DNA of 64,000 nt from Salvia splendens (taxonomy: Eukaryota > Streptophyta > Magnoliopsida > Lamiales > Lamiaceae): NCBI RefSeq assembly GCF_004379255.2, contig NC_056036.1, positions 992,001 to 1,056,000 on the forward strand. The letters run 5' to 3'. Of the stretch, positions 35,604-48,459 are shown in pieces. The notes under the pieces are model-generated. The model was not told the origin of the DNA. It saw only the letters and a program-made list of their open reading frames with translations, and did no database searches. How positions within the stretch are numbered: position 1 is the stretch's first letter; each line of letters begins with the position of its first letter. The translations under genes were made by a program, and so were the position numbers.

Positions 35604-38600
35604 ATGGTGCCACAAGGGCCTCCCCCTCCGCATAGTGGAGCGCAGCCGGTTCCGCCGTCATTGTTAAGATCAAATTCCTCATTGTTGGGTGGGCAAGGAG
35701 GTGGGATGCCCTCCCAGAATGCATTTCCTTCTCTAGTGTCACCACGTAATCAGTTAAACAACATGAATATGCTCGGGAATGTTCCCAACGTTTCTTCTCT
35801 GCTTCACCAGTCATTTGGAAATGGAGGCTCAAGTTCTGGTTTATCTGGTCCAGGTAGCTTTCAACGGGCACTTGTTGGTAATCCCAAATCTGTTTCACTT
35901 CCTGGCAATGAAAATGGGATGGGATTCAACACTCCTTTTTCTCATTATTATGATTATTAGTATAACTATTACTATCACTAATTTACTATAATTATTAATA
36001 TTATTATAATATCTCAACTACTATTGCAGCCAATCCAAACTCATCTGGTCACGGACAAGGACAGCAACAATTCTCAAACCCTTCCAGCAGCCAAATGTTG
36101 CCAGAACAGCAACAAGCTCAACATCTTGATCCACAAAATTTTCAACATAACCAGCAGCAGTTACAACAGTTTTCTGTACCCAATTCGCAACAGCAGCATC
36201 AGCAATTTCAGGCAATGCGTGCAGGCCTAGGAGGTGTGGGACATGTTAAGCTAGAGCCACAAACGACCAATGAGCAGGCCTCACAGCAACAACTGCAAGC
36301 TTTGAGGACTCTGAGTTCAGTGAAGATGGAACCTCAGCAGCTACAAAGTATGAGAAGCTTAGGCACTGTCAAGATTGAACCCCAGCAATCAGATCCTTCT
36401 TTATTTTTACACCATCAACAGCAACAACAGCAGCAGCAGCAGCTCCTCCTTTCCCGACAGTCCTCTCAGGCTGCTGCTGCCGCGCAGATTTTGCATCAAC
36501 AGAGGATTATGCAAATTCAGCAGCAGCAGCAGCTGTTAAAAGCTATGCCTCAACAAAGATCTCCATTACAACAACAGTTTCAACCACCGAACATGCCTGT
36601 TAGGTCCCCTGTAAAACCTGTCTATGAGCCTGGAATGTGTGCTCGGAGGCTGACACATTACATGTATCAGCAACAACACAGACCTGAAGTAAGATGTTTC
36701 TGTTGAATTTTTGCCTAAAGTCTCCTTTTCAATGCCTAAAGTAAGTTTTCATTTGATGATTTGGCATGACATTATTTTGTAGGACAACAGCATTGAGTTC
36801 TGGAGGAAATTTGTAGCTGAATATTTTGCACCCAATGCCAAGAAAAAGTGGTGCGTTTCAATGTATGGACCTGGTCGCCAAACTACTGGAGTTTTCCCTC
36901 AGGTGTGTTGGTTTTACTGGTCTAATGATGAATTTTACCTGTGCCTAGGCTATTTGACTCCAACTTGTGTCATTATTGGTTCTTTGAACATTGTCACTAG
37001 GTTTGATGAATAGCAAACTTTTTTCTGAACTCAAACGTCAGCTTGAATTATTTATAAAATTACTTGACCATAGCTTCTCAGCTTCTATAGCCATTGTTAA
37101 TCTATTATTTTGAAGTGATATGCCCCTATCTTTTTATATGCAGGATGTTTGGCATTGTGAAATTTGCAACCGCAAGCCTGGTCGTGGATTTGGTGCGTTC
37201 ATGTCTAGGTTCTGCAACATTATTTGTTGGATGGTTTCCTCTGTGATGAATTGATCTGACTAGTCATCTCTGGGTTTTGTTTTGAAGAATCTATTTAAGA
37301 ATGTCATTTTCACCCTCACCTACTTTCCATAAGTTTAGAAGGGCATTATTATTGAGATGTAAAACAGATAGGAAAGAATTAGTATGATATCTAACTACAA
37401 AATTTTGGTTTTCTACTACCAGAGGCAACTGTTGAGGTTTTACCCAGACTATTCAAAATAAAATATGAAAGTGGAACTATAGAAGAATTGCTGTATGTTG
37501 ATATGCCGAGGGAGTATCAGAATCCTGCAGGGCAAATTGTTCTGGACTACGCGAAAGCTATACAAGAGAGTGTCTTTGAGCAACTTCGTGTTGTTCGTGA
37601 TGGTCAGCTACGAATTGTATTCTCTCCCGATCTCAAGGTTAGATAAATGCTTCCGATCTTGCATTTTGTTCTTTTGATTTGTATATCTGTAAAATACATT
37701 ATTTTCTGCTAATAATTTTGTCAGATATGCTCCTGGGAATTTTGTGCTCGGCGTCATGAAGAGCTCATCCCAAGAAGGTTGCTGATTCCTCAGGTTGACT
37801 TGTTGTCATTTATAAAAAAAATTCTAAATACGGTTTATATATCTGGATTCGTAAAATGTGCCATTCCTAACTTAATATATTTGAACTGCAGGTTAGCCAA
37901 CTTGGCACTGCTGCCCAAAAGTACCAGGCTGCTACTCAAAATGTGTCAACTAGTGCCTCTTTTTCGGAGCTACAAAACAATTGCAACATGTGAGTTTGTG
38001 ATACCTTACTTATGAGGATCTTTTAAATGCAAATTATTTATCTATTTTCTTGACAAATACGGAGTAATATTTAATACTCCATCTATTTATAAGGTATACG
38101 TGATGGTAGCTGGTTTCATTATTCAGGTTATCTGTTTTTACTTAAGTTGCTATGCTAATTTTTTCCAGAATTATTCCAGACCTCAAACAAAAGCTCATGT
38201 TTGGACTTCTTTTTCTTGCTAACTTCCAATGGTTATGATAAATAAAGCCTTAGGATGAAGTGGTAGAGAAGAACTATGTGCCCATGTTGGAAAGATGAAG
38301 TCGTGTTGACCACCTAGTCATATAGAACCATGATAAAATGGGATGGAATTTGCTAAAATAGGAATTGATTGCTATTTGTTAGTAATTGAAACGTCTGATT
38401 TTCGTGTGATGCGGATATAGTTGCTCAAATTAAACTGGCAATAGTTTTGGTAATTACTAGAGAAGCTCATGTAAATGGTCAAGGTATGGGATTTGGCAGT
38501 CCAGCAATGTTTCTCATTGGACATGTGTAGTTGGTTTTCATTTCTCCATCAGTCACCAATGGAGCTTTAGAAGTGTGGAAGTGAGAAAAATCACCAATTA

Positions 38601-40621
38601 ACCATTAGTCTAAGATTGCAATCAATCACATATAACTAATAGTCTAAAACAAGGGTTACAAACTTCTATGTTGACATCCTTTTCTAAAAATCCAATGGTC
38701 ATTGAGCTAAATTTTCATATTCTTGCCCATCAAATTTTGTATCAACAATTTTGTCCACATCAAAGAAATTATAACTTGTGGTTATGAGAAAGACATTATA
38801 CGATTTTATTGTGAATTACTGCTAATGTAGTGCTTGGGGATCTGCTTCATCTATATTGTAGTGGAGTATATAAATGTGTTATCAATCAACCTGCAATTTT
38901 GCCTTTTAGGTTTGTTTCTTCTGCACGTCAGCTTGCCAAAGCTCTGGAAGTTCCATTAGTAAATGATTTGGGATATACGAAGAGATATGTGCGATGCTTG
39001 CAGGTAATATGCCTTTTTTCAATAAACCCTTTCCAGTTTCAGTGTTAAAAACCATGTTGAGTTTAACTCTAATTACTTAGCACACTCGCAAGAATGCTAG
39101 TGGCCATCAACACCCTATATCTGTTAGTTGTTAGGAGCAAACTAAAGATTCTCCCGTGATTGAAAATTATAACTATATCTGCTAGAGGCAATAGTAAGTT
39201 GCATGTCTTATGATAGAAGAGGTAGAAGTTCAGTTGAGCCGCTTCTTTAAATTCTGTGTTTCCCTAAGGCTTGATATTTGCTAAAGCTGCTGCTATATAC
39301 TTCCCGTTATCGATGTTTTATGTTCACTTCAACATTGCAGATATCAGAAGTGGTCAATAGCATGAAGGATCTTATTGATTATAGCCGTGAAACTGGTGCA
39401 GGTCCTATGGGTAAGTTTACCTTATACTAAGATTCTTATCATCTAGGCTTGTAAGTGAATCGTACAACGTAAGCTTGATTTCATAACCTGGTGGGTTTCC
39501 TATAATTCATCTTGTTTGCTTGAATGATGACTGTTCTCAGTAAGTCAGTATAACTTAGAAGCATGAAATTCGATGATAAGTAAGAGTATCCCCAGTCTAC
39601 TTGTGGATTCCAAGCTGTTTTTTTACCCCTTCATATGTAATATTGTTATTTTATCTCTACAGAGAGTCTGGCGAAGTTTCCTCGAAGAACAAATCATTCA
39701 CCTGGATTTCAAGGACAACAACCTCCACAGCCTGACAGTCGGCTACAACAGCAACAGCAGCAAACAGGTCAAAACTCAAACAACGATAGTTCTGCTACGG
39801 CTGCTGCTACACAACTTGCTTCTGCTGCTAGTACTCCTGGTGTTAATAATCCTGCGAACTCAGCTACCGCTACTGCATCTACCAGTACAATTGTCGGCCT
39901 CCTTCATCAAAATTCAATGAATTCTCGGCAGCAAAATCCAATGTCCAGTATTAACAGCCCTTACGGTGGTAATAGTGTTCAAATGCCATCTCCAGGATCT
40001 GCAAACACCATGCCACAGTCTCAACCACCTCTATCCCCTTTCCATTCCTCGACACCGCCGTCGTCTAATAATCAACAACTGGCTTCACATGGTCCATTAT
40101 CGGGTGGTCATGTGAATTCTGCGAGTTCGCCAAATATTTCAATGCCACAACCTACTCTTTCTGGTGATGCAGATGCAAATGATTCACAGAGTTCCGTCCA
40201 AAAAATTATACACGACATGATGATGTCTTCACAGCTTGGTGGTGGTGGTATGTCAGGCTTGGGGATGACGGGTGGTGATGTGAAAAATGTGAATGGAATG
40301 TTCTCAACAGGCAGCAATGGCAGTGTTAGTGGGGGCAATATACTCGTAGGAACTGGAGTAGCTAATGGTAACCCTGGTACTGGTGTTTCAGGGTTTGGGA
40401 GTATGGGCAACGGAATCGGCCAATCTGCCATGGTAAGTGGGATCCGAGCAGCGCTTGCTAATAACTCCCTTTCCATGAATGGGAGAGTAGCCATGGCAAT
40501 GGCACGAGAGCAGGGCATGAATTCACAACAGCAGGATATGAGCAACCAACTGCTTGCCGGTGGTCTTGGTGCAGTTAATGGTTTCAATAACCTTCAATTT
40601 GACTGGAAAGCATCTCCATGA
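35604..40621 (+). CDS. SEU: SEUSS transcriptional co-repressor adaptor, ten coding exons
   Basis: SEUSS is a plant LIM-binding-like, glutamine-rich adaptor that joins LEUNIG-type co-repressors to DNA-binding factors, for example in restricting AGAMOUS. Exons by eye: 35604-35877, 36030-36688, 36783-36902, 37144-37192, 37423-37637, 37725-37793, 37892-37989, 38910-39003, 39341-39410 and 39663-40621. Phases agree, giving 868 residues, close to the Arabidopsis length. The N-terminus is Ser/Gly/Gln-rich with Q-runs at 36417-36440 and 36517-36533. The conserved LDB-like domain spans about residues 312-550 (IEFWRKFVAEYFAP, FPQDVWHCEICNRKPGRGF, ARRHEELIPRRLLIPQ, NDLGYTKRYVRCLQ). The C-terminus ends GAVNGFNNLQFDWK. 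The first intron (35878-36029) is uncertain: it is AT-rich and removes NGMGFNTPF. A 920-bp intron (37990-38909) is the longest. Confidence 0.92.
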
Positions 40622-42058
40622 CAAGTCTTACATAATTTTGTGGCATTGGACTAACGGCTGTTTGTGCAGCGTAGAGGAGTGAATTCGTTGGTTGGGGATC
40701 GGATATCCGTATAGTGAGAAAAGAAGATAAATGGTTTGTGAGTGTGCATCCCTCCCTCCCTCCATGTTGTTGTACTAATCTCAAAGAAAGCAAATGGTAA
40801 AGACATAGGTTTTCTTGATTGAATGATACATGTGATTCCCAGCGTTTTCTCGACTAACAGTTTCGGGGCAAAAACAGCTGGAGTGGCGCATGGCCACCGG
40901 AAAGTGCTTGTATTGCCATCTCAGCATTTGAGGCGTCTGCCAAACCCCGGTGCGGTTGCGGGCTCTTCCCCTTGGCTCCCACACCCTTTCCCCAACATGT
41001 GAGTGTATATAGTTTTGGATTGCCTTGAAGCCAAGTTTTATTGTAGAATTTTCTTATACTTGTTCTGCTCAGAATTTGTTTACAGTAGTTTTATTCCCAT
41101 CATAATCATCTTTCACTCAGCCATACTTTTACTAATCTCTGCTATTATTGGGGGCTTTTTTTTTAGTTGAGCTAGTTGGTTGAACCTAATGACTCTTAAA
41201 CTAGGAGTAAAAATTCAGTGGTTTAGATATAATACGTGGCGGTGTTATATGGTTTGTCCTACTCATAATTATTGATTTATTTTGATTTTGCAACTAAACC
41301 AATTGATTTGTTTTGACATCAATCAAATTGATGGCACATAGTAGTAGATAATGAACGATATCGATTATATAAAATTGAAGAATTACATTTGTTTAATTAA
41401 AGTGTATATTCAAGACGGAAGAAGACGAGAAAGGAGAAACAAAAGAGTGAAGATAGTAGTATAACGAATGAATTTAATTTAGTACAAGATGATGTGATTT
41501 CGTTGCCTATAATGTGACGTTTATTTGACATCCGACAGTGCCAACTGCCACGTAAATAAAGTTACTCTACGTCAATGCCAAAAATATGATTTATTGCATA
41601 ATTAGAACAAAATAATAAAGCTAGCATGCAAGATTATGTAAATTTAAGATTTTACATACGTACCCGTAATATTTTGATATACTATGAACTTGAAATGGGA
41701 CTAGACATATAGCTCGAACTTTCGTTCAATTGATTGAATGAAAAAAGTCTTATTATTTTTTATCCAAACAATGATTCAGTTGTACATTAGATTTGACGAG
41801 GATCTTTGTTTTAAAATCAACTTATTTGACCCAAATAATTATTCAGCTCTACATTAGATATTATGAGGATCTTTGTTTTAACAACAGTGCTTTAAACACA
41901 AAAACACAGTCAATATCAAAATACGAGATAAAACACTATTTACAATAATATTACATTGAAAGAAAAAGCAAAAAGCAACACATAGTTAAAAAGCAACACA
42001 TATCATAAAATCATAAACCTAAGTAACTAACTAAATAACTAACCAACCAAACAACCAT
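40622..42058. other. SEUSS 3' UTR and AT-rich spacer between convergent genes
   Basis: The first 350 bases probably hold the SEUSS 3' UTR. The rest is AT-rich without a gene. A near-repeat lies at 41758-41815 and 41828-41881 (both hold TTCAG, TACATTAGAT and GAGGATCTTTGTTTTAA). Confidence 0.55.
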
Positions 42059-43633
42059 TTATCTCCATGCTGAACTGACTATCAATGTCTTCTCCTCCCA
42101 TCCAAAATGCAGCGCTCCTTTCTCCTCTTTCACTTTATACCTATCCGAGTACTGCTGTATGAGTTTCTCGATCTCGCCCCGCACGTCCCGACTAATCCCG
42201 CACGCGCTGAACCCGGCCATGGTCATCCTCGACCTCCACTTCCCGGCTACCTCGTACCGCTCTATCCTCTCCTCCCCCTCGCACGCCACCACGTTGATGA
42301 TGTCGCGGGCGAGGCAGTGCTTCTCGACGTTCATCCGGTCCTGGCTGTCCCTGGCCAGAGTCGCGTCGAGAGACTCGAACACGGCGGAGTAGTAATTGTA
42401 AGCTTCCGCGAACCTCTGCGGGAAGGGGGAGGTGTTCGTGTTCACGTCCTGCTCGACGACGGTCATGAGCTTCGGTTTCAAGCCCTTGATCATCCGGAGA
42501 AGCTGGTCACGGAGGTTCACGGTCGACACGCTCTCGTCGGGGAGGTGGTGGAGCAGGAAGGCGAAGTTCACGACGAGCGCCTCACCGGGCCGGCAGCCGA
42601 GCGCGGAAGGCGAAACGAGAGCGGTTTCTGCAGGTACGGCTTTGAACTCGAAGGAGAGTTTCAGCTGTTTAGCGAGAAGTTCGAGCCTCTGCCCGATGAT
42701 TGCTAGGCCCCCGACAGGCCGTTGAACCGATTCCGGGTCGTCGACTCCGGTCAGCCGCACGTGCGGACGGTCACCCGGAGTTTTCGCAAGCAATTGCAGC
42801 AGAGTGTAGTACTGGCTGCCTTGGTTCACATCAAAATCCACAATGTGAACTCTTTTTTCACCTCTAAACACCTCGAGAATCGAACCGTTTGCTGCCATGA
42901 AACCGAAGCGAAAGCACGGACACACCTCGAAGAGGACCTGCATAGCTGAGAGGCGGTCGGACGACGGGGCCTCTTTGCATTTCAGCGCCCGGTAGAGGCC
43001 TTTCCCCGACATTGCCATCCGAGCGACGAGAGCTTCAACCAAGTAAGCTGCAATTCGTTCCGAAGGGTCTCCCTGGATCGAGACGTGCTGCCTGAGAACA
43101 TTGATCATGCTCGATGCTCGCTTGAAATCTCCGCTATGGACGACAGCAGCACACTCGAGAAGCATATGCTTACGAGACAGTGGACCGGAGATCACCATAT
43201 CCTTACTGCTCGTTGTGCTGCTGAGATTAGAATCAGAGGACGAAGATTCCTTCGGCGAGTCAAAACAATCACTATCAATTTCCATGGCGGCACCATTATC
43301 ATCAAGAAGCGCCTTCTCGAGTTCTTGAAGCTTCAACCTCAACTTATCTTCATCATAATCCACATCACGGGGACTATCCAATTCAGAGGCGTAATCAAAC
43401 TGATACGAGTTGTGCGTTGATTCCACCAACGAGGTACGCTGAGAAGACGGGGACTGAAACGAATTGCCTATCACATCAGAACATGATGGTGAATCGAGGA
43501 AATATTTCGGATCGTAACTGTCACTGGTGTACGAGTATAAATTGGATGTTGACAGCCCCGAGCTATCGTTGTCATCTTTCAGTGAGTACAGCTCAGGGCT
43601 CCTATACAACGCAGCAGACCCGACCAAAGACAT
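42059..43633 (-). CDS. SCL1: GRAS-family regulator, SCARECROW-LIKE 1 type
   Basis: This is an intronless GRAS-domain protein of 524 residues, a nuclear regulator of the SCL1/PAT1-like group. The N-terminus is Ser/Asp-rich and variable. The GRAS domain begins at about residue 165 with the first leucine-rich region (LLECAAVVHSGDF). It then has VHIVDFDVNQG (about 265), the second leucine-rich region, a PFYRE-like block (SPFPQRFAEAYNYYSAVFESL) and a SAW block ending in LHFGWEEKTLIVSSAWR at the stop. I chose the ATG at 43633 (MSLVGSAALYRSPE). The frame stays open upstream to 43801, but those codons look like untranslated leader. No miR171-type target motif was seen. It is convergent with SEUSS. 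Confidence 0.9.
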   Translation of the reverse strand: MSLVGSAALYRSPELYSLKDDNDSSGLSTSNLYSYTSDSYDPKYFLDSPSCSDVIGNSFQSPSSQRTSLVESTHNSYQFDYASELDSPRDVDYDEDKLRLKLQELEKALLDDNGAAMEIDSDCFDSPKESSSSDSNLSSTTSSKDMVISGPLSRKHMLLECAAVVHSGDFKRASSMINVLRQHVSIQGDPSERIAAYLVEALVARMAMSGKGLYRALKCKEAPSSDRLSAMQVLFEVCPCFRFGFMAANGSILEVFRGEKRVHIVDFDVNQGSQYYTLLQLLAKTPGDRPHVRLTGVDDPESVQRPVGGLAIIGQRLELLAKQLKLSFEFKAVPAETALVSPSALGCRPGEALVVNFAFLLHHLPDESVSTVNLRDQLLRMIKGLKPKLMTVVEQDVNTNTSPFPQRFAEAYNYYSAVFESLDATLARDSQDRMNVEKHCLARDIINVVACEGEERIERYEVAGKWRSRMTMAGFSACGISRDVRGEIEKLIQQYSDRYKVKEEKGALHFGWEEKTLIVSSAWR

Positions 43634-44910
43634 GTTCGATTCTCGATTCAAACTAAAGCAGCAAGAAGCTCGTTGCACAACGTAAGAAACTAAGCTCCTC
43701 TCAACAAGGTGCCAGATGTTCCTCCAGATGATATGATTACTGAAGAGGAAGAATATATTAACACAAGCAAGTAAACACTTTTTGTTAACATGAAAACACA
43801 TTATCTAACATCTAATGGCTGAAATGCTTAATGAAATTCCTTAATTTCACTAAATCTCACACATACACAAATGAGTTCCAATTCAATTTTGGACTAAAGA
43901 AACACAGATAATATAATTTTTTCTTTTCTTTTTTGGGTCATATACAAAACTTAGTCGCTTTCTATTTCTGGCAAGTTTTTCTCTGTTATGAGGCGAGGCC
44001 GATTCTCTATTAATAATAGAGTACCTTTTTTTTCATTTTTTTCTCTTCATCTCTCTTTCCCTTTACTAATTTTGCATTAAAACTCATGACGTCCACTGCC
44101 AAGAGTATCGGCAGTGGACGGAGAAAGTAACAAATACACAATTTCTGCAGTAATTTGCAAGAAAAGGTGTTGAAATTTGATACATCTACCAAATAAAAAC
44201 TCAAAATTGAACAAGAAGCTCCATATAATTGTCAATTAACTTCTTAAAAAGCAAACCTAAACCAAACTCAATCAAAATAGTCAAAAGAATCACAGATTAT
44301 AAGCTAAAAAGAGGGGTTTTAATAATCAATTTACCTGTTCACAGAGATAAGGAAGCTCAGAAGATCAAATCAGCAGCAATTAAAAATCTGCAAATCCCTA
44401 AATTAAAAAAGGGCTCAGAATTGGATTTGAGGTCTTCACATATATAATAACCTTTCAACAACGAAAAATTCGTGGATTTTGAGGTTTGTTTGGTGGAAAA
44501 GCAACAAGCAGACAAATCAAAAAGTCCAAGCAATAATATCAAATTACCAATAATCAAAAGGAGAAAACTTTGTTAAAGAAGCAAGGAGAATTTAGTGATG
44601 CGAAGAGTCTGAAGAAATTATTATAATGATGTAAGAATAATAAAATATGATTATGACATGAAGAGAGAAATCAAAGTCCTCTAGAAGAGGAAGAACTTAC
44701 CACTATCATTCCTTGGTTTCTCTCTTGATAGAAAGTTGTGTGATTTTGATGAATTTCTTGATTTGTTAAGTTTACCATTTTATTGTTGCTAGGGTTTAGT
44801 CTACCAAACTTGGGGTGACCCCACTTGATCAATCTTGGCCATTGAATTTTCATCCAAATGCTTGCTATGACATAAGCATAATATCATCACTTTGTATAGA
44901 GGGATTGATT
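43634..44910 (-). promoter_or_regulatory. SCL1 leader and promoter region
   Basis: Possible leader splice sites on the minus strand are GAACAG|GTAAATTG near 44334 and GTG|GTAAGTTC near 44700, so the transcript may start beyond 44700. A hairpin lies at 44090-44120. No separate gene is supported. Confidence 0.45.
44090..44120. repeat. Perfect 11-bp hairpin
   Basis: CGTCCACTGCC and GGCAGTGGACG are exact inverted repeats around a nine-base loop. It lies in the likely leader or intron of the SCL1 gene. It may be the end-to-end remnant of a small MITE. Confidence 0.6.
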
Positions 44911-46631
44911 TATTGAAAAATCACGAATTTTGGTCGAATTTTGGTACGTTATGGACCTTTCTAAATTTGTTAACGAATCGCGAGGTTTTAAAATTTGCAA
45001 TTGTCTCACCTTTTTTTTTTGTGGGCAGATGCGATATTGGGGTTATTCACGTGTAAAATTTTGTTATGTGGTCGAATAGTGACATACGTATATTAATAAG
45101 ATAACATGGATGACTAAATGACATCGTTTTGAGTCTAAGAAACTAAAATTTAAATTGATCTCAATTTTCTCAAAATTTGGTAGATGTAACAATTGAAATT
45201 TTTTAGAATTTCGTAATTTATCTTTCAAATTTTAAGAGACGTGAAACAAATCAAAATTGACTTTTTTGTGTGTATTTTTATAGACTTTTAACCATTTTTA
45301 TTTATGTGATACCATATGCCATTAACTGCATTAGAAAGGAGTCAAATACATATTAACAGAACAAAATTCGTAGGATCAAATATAGTGAATAAGGTTGATA
45401 TTGTAAAGTAAAAATGATGCTTGAACCAAAAATTGAATTTAATAGAGTTTGGAGATTGTCTAACGCCAATACAAGTAAGTACATATATGATTTCAAAGTG
45501 CGTTTTATTTTATGGAATGTAATTATTATCGAGTGACAAATTGCCAAACTTAATCATTACACATGTTAGCATACAAACAAAATAATGTAATACTACTAAT
45601 ATTGAGTACAAAATTTGATGATTTGGATTGCATAAAAATTAACTTTGATGAAAAAACACGTCTTCAGTTTCCGCGTGACAGAAATTTCAAAAACAGAGGC
45701 ATTCTAGAAAAGGATAATATGTAAAGAGAAGACCTGGTCAACTAATTTCCCTACTTTGTTAGGAGTCAAATGTTAAGACAAAATCATGTTCGTAAAGTAT
45801 GGTATGGTAGTTTTTTAAGGGTCAATATTTTGTAAATACTATTTACATTTGGATCCATAAAAAGTAGTACTACTACTAAGTAAACTATAAATATATATGT
45901 ATATGAGCAAATATGAGTTTAGATTAGAGCTAACAAATAGTGTGGGATGAGTCATTTATTGAGTAATAACAATCCAATCCATTAATATCAAACCTCAATA
46001 CAATAACTTAAAAAAATCTTCAACTCAAACTCAAACCTGACTTGTTACGTTCAAACCTGAACAAAATCTGCACAAAACATGATCTCATTAGCTACACGAT
46101 TCTATTTGTGTTGATTCGGCCAAGCTGACCCGACAACAAAACAACAATGACATGAACTCGACGTGACATGACGCCCACATAATAAAAACACGAAACAATT
46201 CAGGCATATTGCAGAAGATAGATATATGACTCGATGTCAGTTGGTGGTTGTGTTTGTGGCAGTGATGACAATGATTGGATGCAGCTTAAACTTGCGGAAT
46301 TGGTGATAAAAGTGAAATGTAATTAATAGATGTGGTGAGAAAACCAACTCTAATAAAGTAAAAAAGAACTAAAAAATAATTAAAATTTCTTATTAACATG
46401 TAGTAATACATGTCGATCCGAACCAACCTGAAATTACTGTGTATGTTCGAGTTGAGTTTGCGTGTCTTGTTATAGTTTATACTATTAGCAACAAATTGGA
46501 AATTGACAATTTTTTGATATTTTTGTAGTGAATCCCCACATTTCACCACTAGTGTGAAATGAATATTTTTGTGACAGTATTTAGTTGTGTTTATAATAGT
46601 GAAATTACCGATCGGATTCAATCATAGTATG
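44911..46631. other. AT-rich intergenic DNA
   Basis: I see no coding exon, RNA gene or clear transposon. The last five bases (GTATG, 46627-46631) are the target duplication of the gypsy element that follows. Confidence 0.6.
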
Positions 46632-47186
46632 TGATGGGGTACGAACTAAACAAGCCCAAGGAAGAGTATGAGTTCGGCATTACCAAAGAGTTCGGCCTCA
46701 GCCTACAGCTCGGTAAAAGCCAACCAATCAAGCTCTGCTCTCAGGTCGGCATCAAGCTCTACTCTCAGATCGGCAACCAAAGCAGTTCGGTCTCAGTATT
46801 CGACCGAACAAGGAGTTAGTGGACCCATGCAGGATTTCCACAACTTCCAACACACCCACTACCACGTGGCGTCAACTCAGGCCACGATCTTAGGCCATGA
46901 CCTACACGACATCCACGACCTAGAGTGATGATGTAAGCCACGATCTTAGTCCAATGTATAAATAGAACTTAGATCTGGTAGAAAAGGGTTAGAATCTCTC
47001 TAGAGAAATAATCATATAGCAAGTCTGTGTTGTAAGCTGTAATTGGCAGATCAAGCAATACAAACCTGCCCCCATTTCTCCCCGTGGACGTAGATTTACC
47101 TCAGTAAATCGAACCACGTAAAATTCTCTGTGTCGTGATTTATTTTTACGAGCATTTATCATCATCAAAAATTCGCGGAATCATCA
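46632..47186 (+). repeat. 5' LTR, gypsy element 2
   Basis: It starts TGATGGGGTACG and ends GGAATCATCA. A TATA box TATAAATAG is at 46957, followed by the likely R start. It appears identical to the 3' LTR. Confidence 0.95.
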
Positions 47187-47187
47187 C

Positions 47188-47206
47188 TGGCGCCGTCTGT
47201 GGGAAG
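47188..47206 (+). promoter_or_regulatory. Primer-binding site, gypsy element 2
   Basis: TGGCGCCGTCTGTGGGAAG follows the 5' LTR after one base; TGG pairs with a tRNA CCA end. The matching tRNA was not identified. The Copia element at 30997-31014 has almost the same sequence. Confidence 0.7.
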
Positions 47207-47262
47207 CAGAGAACAAAATTTGTGATAAAGCGAATTTTTGATCCATTTTTTCCACCCAAAAA

Positions 47263-48315
47263 ATGCATACCAGATCGCAGAGTACCCGTATTCCTGCCCG
47301 TGAGAACCAGGAGGAAGCCAATCCATCCCATAGGTCGGGAAAACAGCCTAGGGATAAATCCACCACCAGTTCTCATGGTGGAGGAACAAGCCGCTCCAAA
47401 AGCCGTCACACCGAGTCTTCCCAGCAGCCCGATTTGAACGAGGCTGTCAAGCTGTTTTTGGCGGAAAAGCAGGAGGAATTCTTAACCTTCCTGCAAAAAA
47501 GCCAAAAGCAGCCGGGGACAAAAACGGCAGATTCTCCCTCTCCCTCCATACGAGACAGTCACTACCGCAGTAGTGTCATGTCTTCCAGAAGAAAGAATCC
47601 TCGGTACCGGAATCACAGGAGAACTCCATCTCCTCCATACCGAAGAAATGTCGGGTTCGCCATGTACGGAGTATTGAGGACTCCGTTCTCGGACGATATT
47701 ACCCGAACTCCCCTTCCACAGAACTACCGAACTCCGTCGATAACCTATGACGGACTCGTGGATCCTCATGACTTCCTGGGACGCTATCAGTATAACATGG
47801 CGAACCAGGGTCTCAACGAGGTCCACATGTGCAAGCTGTTTCCCGAGCTGCTCATCGGGAACGCCAGAAGGTGGTTCGACAGCCTTCCTCAAGGCAGCAT
47901 TAGATCCTACCGAGATCTGATGGATGCTTTCCACAGGAGGTTCTTTCAGAAAGCGGAAGCCCGAAATACTTCGGCCCAGCTGCTTTCCATACGTCAAGGT
48001 CGCGACGAAAAGATCAGCGACTTCCTGACGAGATTCCATAAGGAATGCCTACAGGTAGATAATCTCAATGATCTACTTGTCATTTCGGCATTCCAAAATG
48101 GAATCCTGCCCGGAGCTCTCTACAGAAAGCTCGTGGAGTGCGGTCCGCAAACAGCTCAAGAGATGTGGGACCTTGCGGACAAGTTTTCTCGTGCCGATGA
48201 GGCAGACCGTCGAAAACGGTCTTTAGACAGCTCATCTAGAGAAGACAAAAAGAAGCCCGGTCATAGCGATCAGAGGCATCCTCGCCGAACACCTTCTCCA
48301 CTAAAGGAGAGATAG
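47263..48315 (+). CDS. Gag protein, truncated, gypsy element 2
   Basis: The 350-residue frame starts at the first ATG after the primer site (MHTRSQSTRIPARE). It keeps the basic N-terminus and the gag domain (YDGLVDPHDF, ARRWFDSLP, FHRRFFQKAEAR). It stops at LKER, before the linker and Cys-His cluster found in element 1. The sequence is closely related to the element-1 gag. With no nucleic-acid knuckle it may still form particles, but that is inference. Confidence 0.88.
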   Translation: MHTRSQSTRIPARENQEEANPSHRSGKQPRDKSTTSSHGGGTSRSKSRHTESSQQPDLNEAVKLFLAEKQEEFLTFLQKSQKQPGTKTADSPSPSIRDSHYRSSVMSSRRKNPRYRNHRRTPSPPYRRNVGFAMYGVLRTPFSDDITRTPLPQNYRTPSITYDGLVDPHDFLGRYQYNMANQGLNEVHMCKLFPELLIGNARRWFDSLPQGSIRSYRDLMDAFHRRFFQKAEARNTSAQLLSIRQGRDEKISDFLTRFHKECLQVDNLNDLLVISAFQNGILPGALYRKLVECGPQTAQEMWDLADKFSRADEADRRKRSLDSSSREDKKKPGHSDQRHPRRTPSPLKER

Positions 48316-48459
48316 CGGTCATCCGAGGTGATCGAAAAAGAGCAAGTGTGTTCGCAGATTGCGCTTAAAAGTGCCGAGCAATCAGTTCGGCACCATCAAG
48401 CATAGCAATCACAGCAGCCGGAATCAGAGGCCGGCGAAATGACCGAAGTCACACCGGAG

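Noticed and set aside
40108..40587. Minus-strand frame of 159 codons
   Set aside because: It is a shadow of the last SEUSS exon.
42107..42706. Plus-strand frame of 199 codons
   Set aside because: It is a shadow on the antisense side of the GRAS gene.
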